Positions 37,434 to 45,633 of a stretch of DNA of 64,000 nucleotides are shown piece after piece. The position numbers were made by a program, and so were the translations under genes. The notes under the pieces were generated by a model. That model was given only the letters and a program-made list of their open reading frames with translations, was not told the origin of the DNA and did no database searches. The stretch's first letter is position 1, and each line of letters starts with the position of its first letter. Source of the DNA: Trueperaceae bacterium (GTDB lineage Bacteria > Deinococcota > Deinococci > Deinococcales > Trueperaceae); assembly GCA_036381595.1 (NCBI GenBank), contig DASVCN010000019.1, forward strand, positions 101,339 to 165,338, written 5' to 3'.

Positions 37434-38372
37434 ATGCTGGGCTACCTCACGCAACAGACGATCAGCTTCGTCATCACACTCTTCCTGGTCCTGACTCTGG
37501 TGTTCTTCGGGGTGCGCGCGCTGCCCGGCGATCCCGCCACCATCCGAGGCGGGCTCGACGCCTCCCAGGAGGAGATCCAGCTCATCCGCAAGTCGCTTGG
37601 TCTGGCAGGCCCGCTCGTGCAGCAGTTCGGCGACTACTGGGCGTCGCTCGCCCGAGGCGATCTGGGTCGGTCGATCCGTGAGCAGAGAGGGGTGAGCCGG
37701 ATCCTCAGCGAACGCCTGCCCGTCACCCTCAGGCTCGCAAGCATGGCGTTCGCTCTCTCGCTCGTCGTCGGTGTGGGCCTGGGAGTGGTGGCCGCCTTCA
37801 GGCAGAACGGCGCGGGTGACCGGCTCATACTCGGCTACACAACCGTGGGGCTGGCGCTGCCCGAGTTCTGGCTCGGCTTCCTGCTGATCCTCCTCTTCGC
37901 CGTGGAACTGCGCTGGTTCCCGCTCATCGGCTACTCGGCCGATCCCACGTTCGGCAGCTTCCTCTACTACCTCTTCCTGCCGGCGCTGACACTCGCCATC
38001 CCCCGGGCAGCGCAACTCGCCCGTCTGTCCCGCGCCCTGCTCCTCGAGGAGCGACGCTCCGACTACGTGCGGACGGCACGCAGCAAAGGGGTGAGGTCCC
38101 TGGCGCTCGTCCGCCACGTGGCAGCGAACGCCCTGCCGGGGCTGCTCCCGCTGCTCGCCCTGGAGCTCGGCGGCCTCCTCACCGGAACCATCGTCGTCGA
38201 GCAGGTGTTCGGACTACCCGGACTGGGGCTCACCATCCTCGGCGCCATCTCGGCCCGCGACTACCCCGTAGTCCAGGGGATAACCGTGCTCGCCGTGGTC
38301 ATCTACATGGCCATCAACTGGTTGGCCGACCTGGGCCAACTCATCGCAGACCCCAGGCTCCGGTACCAGTGA
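37434..38372 (+). CDS. ABC permease, DppB type
   Basis: 312-residue permease with six helices and the long periplasmic loop after helix 1 typical of DppB/OppB. The EAA loop is present (YVRTARSKGV, about 213-222), the contact point for the ATPase. The 3' end overlaps the DppC-type gene. No ATPase gene follows, so partner ATPases must be encoded elsewhere. Confidence 0.93.
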   Translation: MLGYLTQQTISFVITLFLVLTLVFFGVRALPGDPATIRGGLDASQEEIQLIRKSLGLAGPLVQQFGDYWASLARGDLGRSIREQRGVSRILSERLPVTLRLASMAFALSLVVGVGLGVVAAFRQNGAGDRLILGYTTVGLALPEFWLGFLLILLFAVELRWFPLIGYSADPTFGSFLYYLFLPALTLAIPRAAQLARLSRALLLEERRSDYVRTARSKGVRSLALVRHVAANALPGLLPLLALELGGLLTGTIVVEQVFGLPGLGLTILGAISARDYPVVQGITVLAVVIYMAINWLADLGQLIADPRLRYQ

Positions 38373-39166
38373 GACGAGCGCGCCTGGGCCTCCTGCTTCT
38401 CGGGTTGATCGCCCTGGCCACCATCGTTGGGCCCGGCCTGATGCCCTACGATCCGGTCGAACCCGATTACCGCGCTCTTTACGCCCCACCCTCCCTGGAA
38501 CACCCGTTGGGAACGGACGGACTGGGCCGCGACGTGCTCACGCGCGCCTTGGCGGGGGGCCGAGTGTCGCTGGCGGTCGCGACCGGCGGAACCCTCCTTG
38601 CGCTCGTATCGGGCCTGATGCTCGGCGTCTTCGCAGCCCAGGCTGGAGGTGCCTTGGAGACGTCGCTGGTGCGGCTCTTCGACGCCGTGCTCGCTTTCCC
38701 TGGCTTCCTCCTGGTCCTGTTGGCCGTCGTAGCGCTGGGCGGTGGGGCTCTGCAGACCATCCTCGCGCTCGGCCTCGCCGGGTCCCCCCTCTACTTCAGA
38801 CTGTCGCGCGCCTACGCTCACAAGGGTCTGGTTGCCGAGTATGTGGTGGCGGGAGAGGCGCTCGGGGCGACCCGCCAACGGCTCCTCGTCAAGTACGTGG
38901 TGCCGAACTTCCTGGGACCACTGCTGGTGCAGGGTGGGAGCACGGTCGCCACCTTCCTGCTGGTGGAGGCCTCGCTCAGCTACCTCGGACTGGGGGTGCC
39001 GCTTCCTACGCCAAGCTGGGGGAACGTCCTCCAGGACGCTCGATCGTTTCTCACCCGGCAGCCGTGGGCGGCGTTGGGACCCGGCATCTTCCTTGCCCTG
39101 GCCGCACTGAGCCTGCAGATGATCTCCGACGGCTTGCGCGACGGCTTCGACAAGAGCGGTCGCTGA
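38369..39166 (+). CDS. ABC permease, DppC type
   Basis: 265-residue permease, GTG start overlapping the DppB-type stop (GTGA). Six helices, HPLGTDGLGRDVLTR typical of DppC, and the EAA loop EYVVAGEALGATRQR. It ends the operon: what follows is a Cys-rich copper protein with its own Shine-Dalgarno 148 nt later, not DppD/DppF ATPases. Confidence 0.93.
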   Translation: MRRARLGLLLLGLIALATIVGPGLMPYDPVEPDYRALYAPPSLEHPLGTDGLGRDVLTRALAGGRVSLAVATGGTLLALVSGLMLGVFAAQAGGALETSLVRLFDAVLAFPGFLLVLLAVVALGGGALQTILALGLAGSPLYFRLSRAYAHKGLVAEYVVAGEALGATRQRLLVKYVVPNFLGPLLVQGGSTVATFLLVEASLSYLGLGVPLPTPSWGNVLQDARSFLTRQPWAALGPGIFLALAALSLQMISDGLRDGFDKSGR

Positions 39167-39314
39167 CCGCCGTCCTCCGCTTCTCAAAGCCTGAGCCCAC
39201 AGGAGGGGTGTGCGCAGAGGACCGAGCACGGGCCGGCGCGCCCCTTCGCTTCCCGCATCGGCTCACGGTCGGTGAGACCGCCAGCGGGTGTAGTGGCCGT
39301 GACGGGAGGAACGG

Positions 39315-39716
39315 ATGCGGCATACGGCGGATATCTTGGCTAGCCACCCCAATGGAAGGAACGAGCTCGAGGCGGTGCAGGCCTCCATCGAAGCCTGCTT
39401 CGACTGCGCCCAGGCCTGCACCTCCTGCGCGGACGCCTGCCTGGGAGAGGAGAACGTGCAGGCGATGGTCAGGTGCATCCGGCAGAACCTAGACTGCGCC
39501 GATGTGTGCCAGGCAACGGGCAGGCTCGCGTCGCGGCAGACGGAGACGAGCGACGAACTGCTACGGGCTCAGTTGCAGGCTTGCGTCACGGCGTGCCGCG
39601 TCTGCGCGGCCGAGTGCGAGAAACACTCGGCGATGGAGCACTGCCGGGTTTGCGCTCGTGCCTGCCGCAACTGCGAGGAGGCGTGCCAGGCTCTCCTCCA
39701 GGTGCCCGAAGCTTGA
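39315..39716 (+). CDS. Four-helix-bundle Cys-rich copper-binding protein
   Basis: 133 residues with 17 Cys spaced mostly as C-x2-C and C-x3-C along helices (the DUF326 pattern), the layout of Csp copper-storage proteins whose Cys line the core of a four-helix bundle and bind many Cu(I). There is no signal peptide or Tat motif, so it resembles the cytosolic Csp3 type. ATG 39315 has GGAGGAA upstream. It may buffer copper for the copper and NOR systems of this window. Confidence 0.9.
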   Translation: MRHTADILASHPNGRNELEAVQASIEACFDCAQACTSCADACLGEENVQAMVRCIRQNLDCADVCQATGRLASRQTETSDELLRAQLQACVTACRVCAAECEKHSAMEHCRVCARACRNCEEACQALLQVPEA

Positions 39717-39821
39717 CGCGAGGTCAGGCGGCTCACTACTATCCGGTTCATGTTCGGCTCGCGACAGGTACCGCTTTCCGATCCCGGCATCTGCGGGACG
39801 ATGGGTTAGTCGGCGGGCAGG

Positions 39822-40115
39822 GTGGAACTCAGCTTCAGCGGGACGATCTGGTACTGGCGCGGCCCGGCCCCCTTCTACTTCGTTACCGTTCCTCCGGACG
39901 AGTGCGAGGTATTGCAGGCGGCCTCGAGATTCGTCACCTACGGCTGGGGCATGATCCCCGCACGGGTTCGAGTCGGCAGTACCGAGTGGGAGACCTCGCT
40001 CTGGCCGAAGGAGGGACTCTACGTCGTTCCCTTGAAGGCTAGCGTCAGGAAGGCGGAGAATCTGGCGGAGGGCCAGGATGTCGAACTGCGGCTGTTCGTG
40101 GGCGCCGTCGCTTAG
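39822..40115 (+). CDS. DUF1905-domain protein
   Basis: 97-residue protein that is a single DUF1905 domain: SGTIWYWRGPAPFYFVTVP, GWGMIPARVRVG-x-TEW-x-TSLWPKEGLYVVPLKASVR, and VELRLF at the end. The function is unknown; related proteins often carry YdeI-like domains. GTG 39822 follows GGCAGG. The 3' end overlaps the convergent GGDEF gene by 4 bp. Confidence 0.8.
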   Translation: MELSFSGTIWYWRGPAPFYFVTVPPDECEVLQAASRFVTYGWGMIPARVRVGSTEWETSLWPKEGLYVVPLKASVRKAENLAEGQDVELRLFVGAVA

Positions 40116-41305
40116 CGCTGGCCCCTCCGCAGTTCTAGTGGACCCGTGCTGATCGGACCCTGGACGCCAGTAAGCAAGCCGTCCCGCTTCCGCTTCTCCC
40201 TGTAGAGTTCGAGGTCCGCCTCCTTGAGGAGCAAATCGATATCGGACCCCGAGCGGAGCTGGGCTACGCCGATGCTCACACTCGTCACGTAGTTGCTCGA
40301 ACTGGCGTCGGCTACCCGCTCGGCCACGCGGGTAGCCAGGGTACGCGCCTGGAACTCGTCCAAGCCTGGGAGCAGCACCACGAACTCGTCTCCACCCAAG
40401 CGGGCCGACACGTCCTCCAGGCGCAGGTTGCGCTGCAAGGTCGCCGCGATGTGCCGCAGCGTCTCGTCACCTGCATCGTGCCCCTGCTCGTCGTTTATCA
40501 GCTTGAAGTGATTGGCGTCGATGAGCAGCAACGACAGCTGCTTGCGCCGTTCTCGCGCGTCCCTGATCTCTCGAGCCGCCCTCGAGTGGAACGCTCGCCG
40601 GTTGAGAAGGCCGGTAAGAGGGTCACGCTCGGCCTGGAAGCGCAGTTCCGTTGTGGAGCGGTCGAAGTAGAGCAGATAGTAGGAGAAGACGAGGGCGGTA
40701 ACCGATAGGAGCGAGGCGACGAGCACGAGACCTTGAGCAGGACTCCCTTCGGCGCTCTCGACGTTCACCCCCAGGAGCGCGGCAGCGGCTCGCACGACCA
40801 GGATGACGCAGCTTGCCAGCAGCCAGGCTGCGGTCAGCTGCCTGCCGGTGTTTCGGGCGGCTCCGCTTGGCCCGCGCAGCAGCTGGTGGGCAGCCAGGCC
40901 AAGGGGCAGGGCGACGGCCAACGACATCAGCGCTACCCGGGCGGGGAAGAGGTCGACGACGTACCTGAGCACCAGGTTGAGGGTGATGACCGGGAGTACG
41001 AGCAGGTAGTAGAGGTGCCAGCCGGGTAGCAGACCGTCGAAAAGCCTGACGCTCCGGAAGAGATGGAATACTGCGACCAGATAGGCCAGGTTGCCGAAGA
41101 GAACCGTGGCGAGGTCGGGAAGGAACTGCTCGAGAGCGAAGATCGCCCAGGAGGCGGAAGCCGCGAAACAGCCGAACGCCCACGATCTGGCGCTCCGCCT
41201 GTGCTCCACCGGAAGACGCTGGGCGAGTACCAGCAGATGGATAGCGCCTATCGCCACGAAAGCCGCCCCGGTGAGATAGATCGTTCGGGGATCGAGGTTC
41301 ATCAT
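40112..41305 (-). CDS. Membrane diguanylate cyclase
   Basis: 397 residues: seven hydrophobic helices (about 5-215) of a 7TM-like sensor region, then a GGDEF domain (about 225-385) with an intact active site (RLGGDEFVVLL) and DPLTGLLNRR at its beginning. It makes c-di-GMP from two GTP. No RxxD inhibitory site was recognised before GGDEF. The EAL remnant at 59.1 kb is the only other c-di-GMP-related sequence here. Confidence 0.92.
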   Translation of the reverse strand: MMNLDPRTIYLTGAAFVAIGAIHLLVLAQRLPVEHRRSARSWAFGCFAASASWAIFALEQFLPDLATVLFGNLAYLVAVFHLFRSVRLFDGLLPGWHLYYLLVLPVITLNLVLRYVVDLFPARVALMSLAVALPLGLAAHQLLRGPSGAARNTGRQLTAAWLLASCVILVVRAAAALLGVNVESAEGSPAQGLVLVASLLSVTALVFSYYLLYFDRSTTELRFQAERDPLTGLLNRRAFHSRAAREIRDARERRKQLSLLLIDANHFKLINDEQGHDAGDETLRHIAATLQRNLRLEDVSARLGGDEFVVLLPGLDEFQARTLATRVAERVADASSSNYVTSVSIGVAQLRSGSDIDLLLKEADLELYREKRKRDGLLTGVQGPISTGPLELRRGQR

Positions 41306-41429
41306 CTAGGGGCGCGGTCCATCGGCGGGAATCATGGTACAGAGCTCGAGCCGTGAGGGTTATGCAGTTTTGCCGTTCGGAGATAGAGGCAACTGACAGA
41401 TCGACCGCCGGAGTGCGAGACTCGAAACC

Positions 41430-42365
41430 ATGTCTGGAGATGCGTCTGGAAGCGTTACTAGAACGGAAGCACTCGAACAGGTCCTCAGCGAGCTCATGCA
41501 TCGTTACACCCAGCGTGTGCCCGACGTGGGGCGGGTGCTGGCTGCGCTGACCGAGGAGGGCTACATAACCTCACCGGAGGCCATCGAGAACGATCACATC
41601 GCCTTCCGCACTATGGGCGTCGCTCAGCTGGGCATCCGGTCGTTCGAGAAGATCTGGCTCCATTACGGCTACCGCCGCGAAGACCACTACCACTTCCCCG
41701 TGAAGAAGCTCGACGCCTTCTGGTACAGCCCACCGGAGCCCCGCTTCCCCAGGATCTTCGTGAGCGAACTGCGAGTTGCCGATCTGAGCGAGCCTGTTCA
41801 GGAGACCATCCGGAGCTACACCGACGAAGTTAGCACGGACCCCGTGGACGACCTCGACCTGGATGACGGCAAGGCGGTAGGCGAGTTCCTGCACCGGCCA
41901 CTCTGGCGCCTCCCTAGTTGGGATGACTACCAGCTGCTCGCCAACGAGTCGGAGTACGCAGCCTGGGTCATCTACAACCGCTACTACCTGAACCACTTCA
42001 CGATCTCGGTCCACAACCTGTCCGAGAAGATAGACACGATCCCCAGCTTCAACCGCTTCGTCGAGAGTCACGGGATCCGGCTCAACGATTCGGGCGGCAA
42101 GGTGAAGACGAGTTCGGACGGGCTCTTGCGGCAGAGTTCCACGGTCGCTCAGCTCGTCGATAGCGAGTTCGCGGGCGGCGATGTGCACGAGATAAGCGGC
42201 TCCTACGTCGAGTTCGCCGAGAGGCGCCCACTGCCGCGATTCGCGGATCTCCCCAAGCCTCGGCTCACGCGTGAGATGAGACGCGAGGGATTCGAGGCCG
42301 GGAACGCCGACAAGATCTTCGAATCGACCTACCGGGAGCAGACGGCAGGGCGAGCTGCCGACTAG
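41430..42365 (+). CDS. DUF1338 family, 2-oxoadipate dioxygenase/decarboxylase-like
   Basis: 311-residue member of the DUF1338 (HglS/YdcJ) family. HglS converts 2-oxoadipate to D-2-hydroxyglutarate and CO2 in lysine catabolism. Candidate iron ligands match in order: H56 in DHIAFRT, H189 in NHFTISVH and E261 in YVEFAERR. It is shorter than Pseudomonas HglS (about 460 residues), so substrate range may differ. No other lysine-catabolic genes are adjacent. The start, ATG 41430, has a weak Shine-Dalgarno. Confidence 0.85.
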   Translation: MSGDASGSVTRTEALEQVLSELMHRYTQRVPDVGRVLAALTEEGYITSPEAIENDHIAFRTMGVAQLGIRSFEKIWLHYGYRREDHYHFPVKKLDAFWYSPPEPRFPRIFVSELRVADLSEPVQETIRSYTDEVSTDPVDDLDLDDGKAVGEFLHRPLWRLPSWDDYQLLANESEYAAWVIYNRYYLNHFTISVHNLSEKIDTIPSFNRFVESHGIRLNDSGGKVKTSSDGLLRQSSTVAQLVDSEFAGGDVHEISGSYVEFAERRPLPRFADLPKPRLTREMRREGFEAGNADKIFESTYREQTAGRAAD

Positions 42366-42424
42366 CGGGCCACTCCTCCGATGGTAGGACGGCTCCCGCT
42401 CGCCGCTCGCGTACGATCGATGCC

Positions 42425-43366
42425 GTGGAAGGACCGATGAAGAGTTCGAGGCGAGTGCGGCTGCGGCCGGGAAGGGCGCTGGCGTACGGAATCTCGCTCC
42501 CCCTCCGGCTGGTGCGGGCGGCTGCTGCCTTCGTGGGCGGCACGACCACCCTGCTCACCGACACTCTCCTGCCAGGCAGCGTTCGGGGATCGAGCACTTA
42601 CAGGATCACACTGGGGCTCTTTCAGTCGTTCCTCATCGAGCAGCTGGCCGGGATGAGAGCGGCGGGCGCCGCGCCGCTGCGTGACCGTTTCGTTCAGCGC
42701 AAGGCGTTGGGGAACGTCGTCGAGCTGGCGGGGCTCGCGACGGTGCGCTTCAGTCCCCTCTGGGTGTTCGCGATCGCGGCCGATGCCACCGGCGGCGGCC
42801 GGATCTACCTGGAGCGGTTGGTAGAGCACCTCAAGCGGCACGGGGTTTTGCGAGAGGATGCCGAGCCTCGCGAGTTGGTGGACGTCCTGGACGCCGTTCA
42901 GAGCGCTAGCCAGGCGACCGCCTCGGCGGTCGACATGCCTCCCCTCTCGAGGCGAGAGCTGGAGGAGCTGGTAGCGGAGATGCGCGGTCACTACTCGAAG
43001 GTGTTCAGCGACTCGGGAGCGCTGCTCAGACATCTCGAAACCACCTGGCAGGAGATCCTCGAGGTGAGCAGACGGCAGGAGGTGCCCCTAGAGAGGGTGC
43101 TGGGAGTGATGGCGCTAGAGGCGGCGTCGTTGATGCGGAAGGGGATCGGGACGGTCGCTGCCGTGGGCGGCGCTAGCTGGAGCGTCCTCGACGAGGCTGT
43201 CATCTCCAGCTACAGGACCATACTGGGGCAGATCGCCAGCGAGGGGATCGGCCCCTACGTCACAAAGCACTACCACCCGTTCCTGAACGCGGCGCGCGCC
43301 CACTTCGACCCGCAGCGCCTCACCTCCGTGGAGAGGTGGCTGGGGGTCGAGACCGGCAGGGAGTAG
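42425..43366 (+). CDS. Hypothetical membrane-associated protein
   Basis: 313 residues, not recognised. The N-terminus is basic with an amphipathic or hydrophobic segment (LRLVRAAAAFVGGTTTLL), then a mostly helical region rich in Leu and Arg, and two moderately hydrophobic stretches near residues 95-110 and 225-250. GTG 42425 is preceded by TACGAT (42412-42417) with a 7-nt gap, so the leaderless GTG is preferred over ATG 42437. It lies between the DUF1338 gene and the convergent desaturase. Confidence 0.62.
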   Translation: MEGPMKSSRRVRLRPGRALAYGISLPLRLVRAAAAFVGGTTTLLTDTLLPGSVRGSSTYRITLGLFQSFLIEQLAGMRAAGAAPLRDRFVQRKALGNVVELAGLATVRFSPLWVFAIAADATGGGRIYLERLVEHLKRHGVLREDAEPRELVDVLDAVQSASQATASAVDMPPLSRRELEELVAEMRGHYSKVFSDSGALLRHLETTWQEILEVSRRQEVPLERVLGVMALEAASLMRKGIGTVAAVGGASWSVLDEAVISSYRTILGQIASEGIGPYVTKHYHPFLNAARAHFDPQRLTSVERWLGVETGRE

Positions 43367-43417
43367 TCGGCCGGAACGGCCGTGGCGCCCGCTCCTGGCG
43401 CCTACTGCTCAAGAAGG

Positions 43418-44353
43418 CTACTCGGCGGCTGCGGGCTCCATCGCCTTGCGCTGCAGTAGCTGTTCGGTCGGCAGTTGCACCTTGGTGACCCACCCGAGTC
43501 GCACGAACAGCCGGATCAGTTCCCAGCTCAGGTCGAACTGGCCCTTGCCAAGCCCGTGTCGCGCCGAGGTGGGGAAGGCATGGTGGTTGTTGTGCCAACC
43601 TTCACCCAGTCCGATGACGCCGACGATCGCGTTGTTGCGACTCTCGTCCGTGGTCCGGTAGGCTCGCTTCCCGAAGCTGTGACAGATCGAGTTCACGCTC
43701 CAGGTAACGTGGTGGAGCAGGAAGACACGGGCGAGACCGGCGAAGAGGACGGCGCTGATGGCCGCCTCGGTGCTGCCGCCGGTGATGGCGTAAGCCAGCA
43801 CGGCCGGAGCGAGAAGCGAGAGTAGCAGCCAGAGTCCATAGAGGCTGTCGATGCGGCTCAGCCGCTTGTCCTTGAGCAGGTCTGGGGCGTAGCGCTGCGC
43901 ATCGGTAGAGCCCGCTTCGAAGAGCCAGCCGATGTGGGAGTGCCAGAGGCCACCCAGCGTACCCAGCAATCCGTGGTCGTCGAACAGGTGCGGACTGTGA
44001 GGATCGCCCTCGTGATCGCTGTGCTGATGGTGTCTGCGGTGGTCAGCAACCCAGCTCAGGATCGGCCCTTGCACGGCGGCGCAGCCCGCCACGCCGAGAA
44101 GAGTCTCGAGCCAGGGAACGGCCTTGAAGCTCCGGTGCGTGAAGAGGCGGTGATAGCCGACCGTGACTCCGAAACCCGTAATCAGGTAGAAGGCCACGAA
44201 GAGAGCTATGTCAAGCCAGCCGATGCCGTTGCCCCAGAAATGGAAGAGGGCAGCTATGAAGCCCAGGAAGGGCAACACGACTACCGTGACGATCGCTGCC
44301 TTGGAAGCGGCCCATTGCCGCTCTGCCGCTGGTGCTTGGACTGTGTCTGAGAT
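43418..44353 (-). CDS. Delta-9-type acyl-CoA/fatty-acid desaturase
   Basis: Integral membrane di-iron desaturase. The three His boxes are present (HRLFTH, HRRHHQHSD, HNNHH), as are four hydrophobic helices. It introduces a double bond into acyl chains to keep membranes fluid. The first canonical start in frame is GTG 44278, but 25 codons upstream ATC 44353 lies 5 nt after GGGGGAG (44359-44365). From there the protein opens ISDTVQAP, very like typical desaturase N-termini. I give the longer form; non-AUG initiation or a base error is possible. A cold-shock gene lies upstream on the same strand. Confidence 0.85.
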   Translation of the reverse strand: MSDTVQAPAAERQWAASKAAIVTVVVLPFLGFIAALFHFWGNGIGWLDIALFVAFYLITGFGVTVGYHRLFTHRSFKAVPWLETLLGVAGCAAVQGPILSWVADHRRHHQHSDHEGDPHSPHLFDDHGLLGTLGGLWHSHIGWLFEAGSTDAQRYAPDLLKDKRLSRIDSLYGLWLLLSLLAPAVLAYAITGGSTEAAISAVLFAGLARVFLLHHVTWSVNSICHSFGKRAYRTTDESRNNAIVGVIGLGEGWHNNHHAFPTSARHGLGKGQFDLSWELIRLFVRLGWVTKVQLPTEQLLQRKAMEPAAAE

Positions 44354-44417
44354 AGTTTCTCCCCCTGGCGTGCCGCGAGCGCCCGGAGGGCGCGACGCGT
44401 TGGAGCGATGAAGTCAC

Positions 44418-44446
44418 GAGGGCGCCCGGCTGTGCCGAGCGCCCTC
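44418..44446. terminator. Strong hairpin between cold-shock and desaturase genes
   Basis: Twelve-base-pair inverted repeat (GAGGGCGCCCGG / CCGAGCGCCCTC, one G-T pair) with a 5-nt loop, located 27 bp after the cold-shock stop. Neither side has a good T-run, so it may be a 3'-end stabiliser or processed terminator. Confidence 0.5.
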
Positions 44447-44473
44447 TTCACTTACCTGTTCGTGTTTACCGGC

Positions 44474-44689
44474 CTACCGGGCCGCTTCGGTCACGGTTAC
44501 GTTCGCGGCCTGAAGACCCTTCTGGCCCTGCTGAACGTCGTACTGGACCTTGTCACCCTCATTGAGATCGCGGTAGCCGTCACCGGAGATCGCCGAGTAG
44601 TGGACGAAAACGTCGTTCCCGCCTTCATCCTGCTGGATGAATCCGAAGCCCTTTTCGCCGTTGAACCACTTCACTGTTCCTGTTGCCAT
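44474..44689 (-). CDS. Cold-shock protein, CspA family
   Basis: 71-residue OB-fold RNA chaperone. RNP1 KGFGFI and RNP2 VFVHY are intact. It melts RNA secondary structure at low temperature and in growth. ATG 44689 has AGGA upstream. The mRNA leader is long, about 100 nt from a TATAGT -10 (44798-44803), as in regulated csp genes elsewhere. It is on the same strand as, and just upstream of, the desaturase gene. Confidence 0.95.
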   Translation of the reverse strand: MATGTVKWFNGEKGFGFIQQDEGGNDVFVHYSAISGDGYRDLNEGDKVQYDVQQGQKGLQAANVTVTEAAR

Positions 44690-44803
44690 CTTGTTCCTGT
44701 CCTAACTCTCGTTGTGCGCGATGAGATCGAGCACGAGACATCTACGGGCCGCAGCCCGAACCACAAAAAAGCCGTTGAGCTTTGGTGCAGATGAATCACT
44801 ATA
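44690..44803 (-). promoter_or_regulatory. Promoter and long leader of the cold-shock gene
   Basis: TATAGT on the minus strand (44798-44803; GTATATAGT) is the best -10. The start near 44791 gives a leader of about 100 nt, unlike the leaderless genes. The leader holds a small hairpin AAAGC/GCTTT followed by T's (44761-44783) and a CGGGC/GCCCG hairpin. Temperature-dependent folding is possible. Confidence 0.45.
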
Positions 44804-44985
44804 TACCGTCATCGGGGCAGAGGGTGGTTCCAGGCGACGTGGCGGCGCGAACGACATTGATGCCGATCCCTATATCGGGAGGAGACCAGTGGAGTAATCT
44901 GGGCCAACCCCCTTCTCGCACAAGTCTGCTCATGGCGGCTCTGGCTCCCTGGCGGGGGCGGGTCGAGCGTGAGGAGTAGATCGGA

Positions 44986-45345
44986 ATGAGTGCCTCGAGA
45001 AACCGCGTCGAAACAGGCCAACGAGACCGAAGAGAAGTGCTGGCGGGAAATCGCGGACGTTGCAGCGACTACCAGACGACGAGCCTGTTCGGACGGGAAC
45101 GCGAGCCGTTCACCTGGCTCTCCGACGGGGGTCCCACCGAAGACTCCTCGCTCGAAAATCTGCTCCACGAGTACATGAGCGGAAGCGCTATCGTGCGGTT
45201 CGAAGCGCTCGAACTGCAAGACGAGGATTGGGCCGTCCAGCTCAGTGGCAACGTCAGGATCCTCTATGTCGAGTTCGACGGGCGGATCTCGAAGGTGCGG
45301 GCGTTGCTGCAGTGGGTACCGGAGGAGGCTCCGTCGAGAACCTGA
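44986..45345 (+). CDS. Hypothetical protein
   Basis: 119 residues, not recognised. The first 40 residues are polar and Arg-rich; the rest (about 45-115) could be a small alpha/beta domain (VRFEALELQDEDWAVQL, ILYVEFDGRISKVRALLQW). GAGGAG lies 9 nt upstream of the ATG. Modest evidence for a real gene: sensible start, a hairpin 45 bp after the stop, and no better frame on either strand. Confidence 0.45.
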   Translation: MSASRNRVETGQRDRREVLAGNRGRCSDYQTTSLFGREREPFTWLSDGGPTEDSSLENLLHEYMSGSAIVRFEALELQDEDWAVQLSGNVRILYVEFDGRISKVRALLQWVPEEAPSRT

Positions 45346-45389
45346 ACCGCTTGGCGGTCCGCGTCGGAGTAGGGAAGACGGTCAATAAG

Positions 45390-45418
45390 GAGGCGCCGGG
45401 ATCGCTTCCCGGCGCCTC
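45390..45418. repeat. 11-bp perfect hairpin
   Basis: GAGGCGCCGGG / CCCGGCGCCTC with a 7-nt loop, 45 bp after the 45.3-kb gene. No T-run follows on the plus strand; it is perhaps a terminator-like 3' end. The rest of 45346-45633 holds nothing I can name. Confidence 0.55.
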
Positions 45419-45633
45419 GAGTTGGTGGCACTCACTTTCTGGCTTTTTGACTGCGTTACTCACGAATGCCGATCGACATACTACACGACATGCGCCGATC
45501 TCGTGTCTCCTGCCGTACCTGGGCCGTTCGCTCCGGATCGTCATCGTGTTGAGCCGCCCTCGAGCATGGCTTGCTGCGCTACGGCTCTGGATGACGGGAC
45601 CGGCCAGCTGGGAGAAGCCGTGGAGCGCAACCC

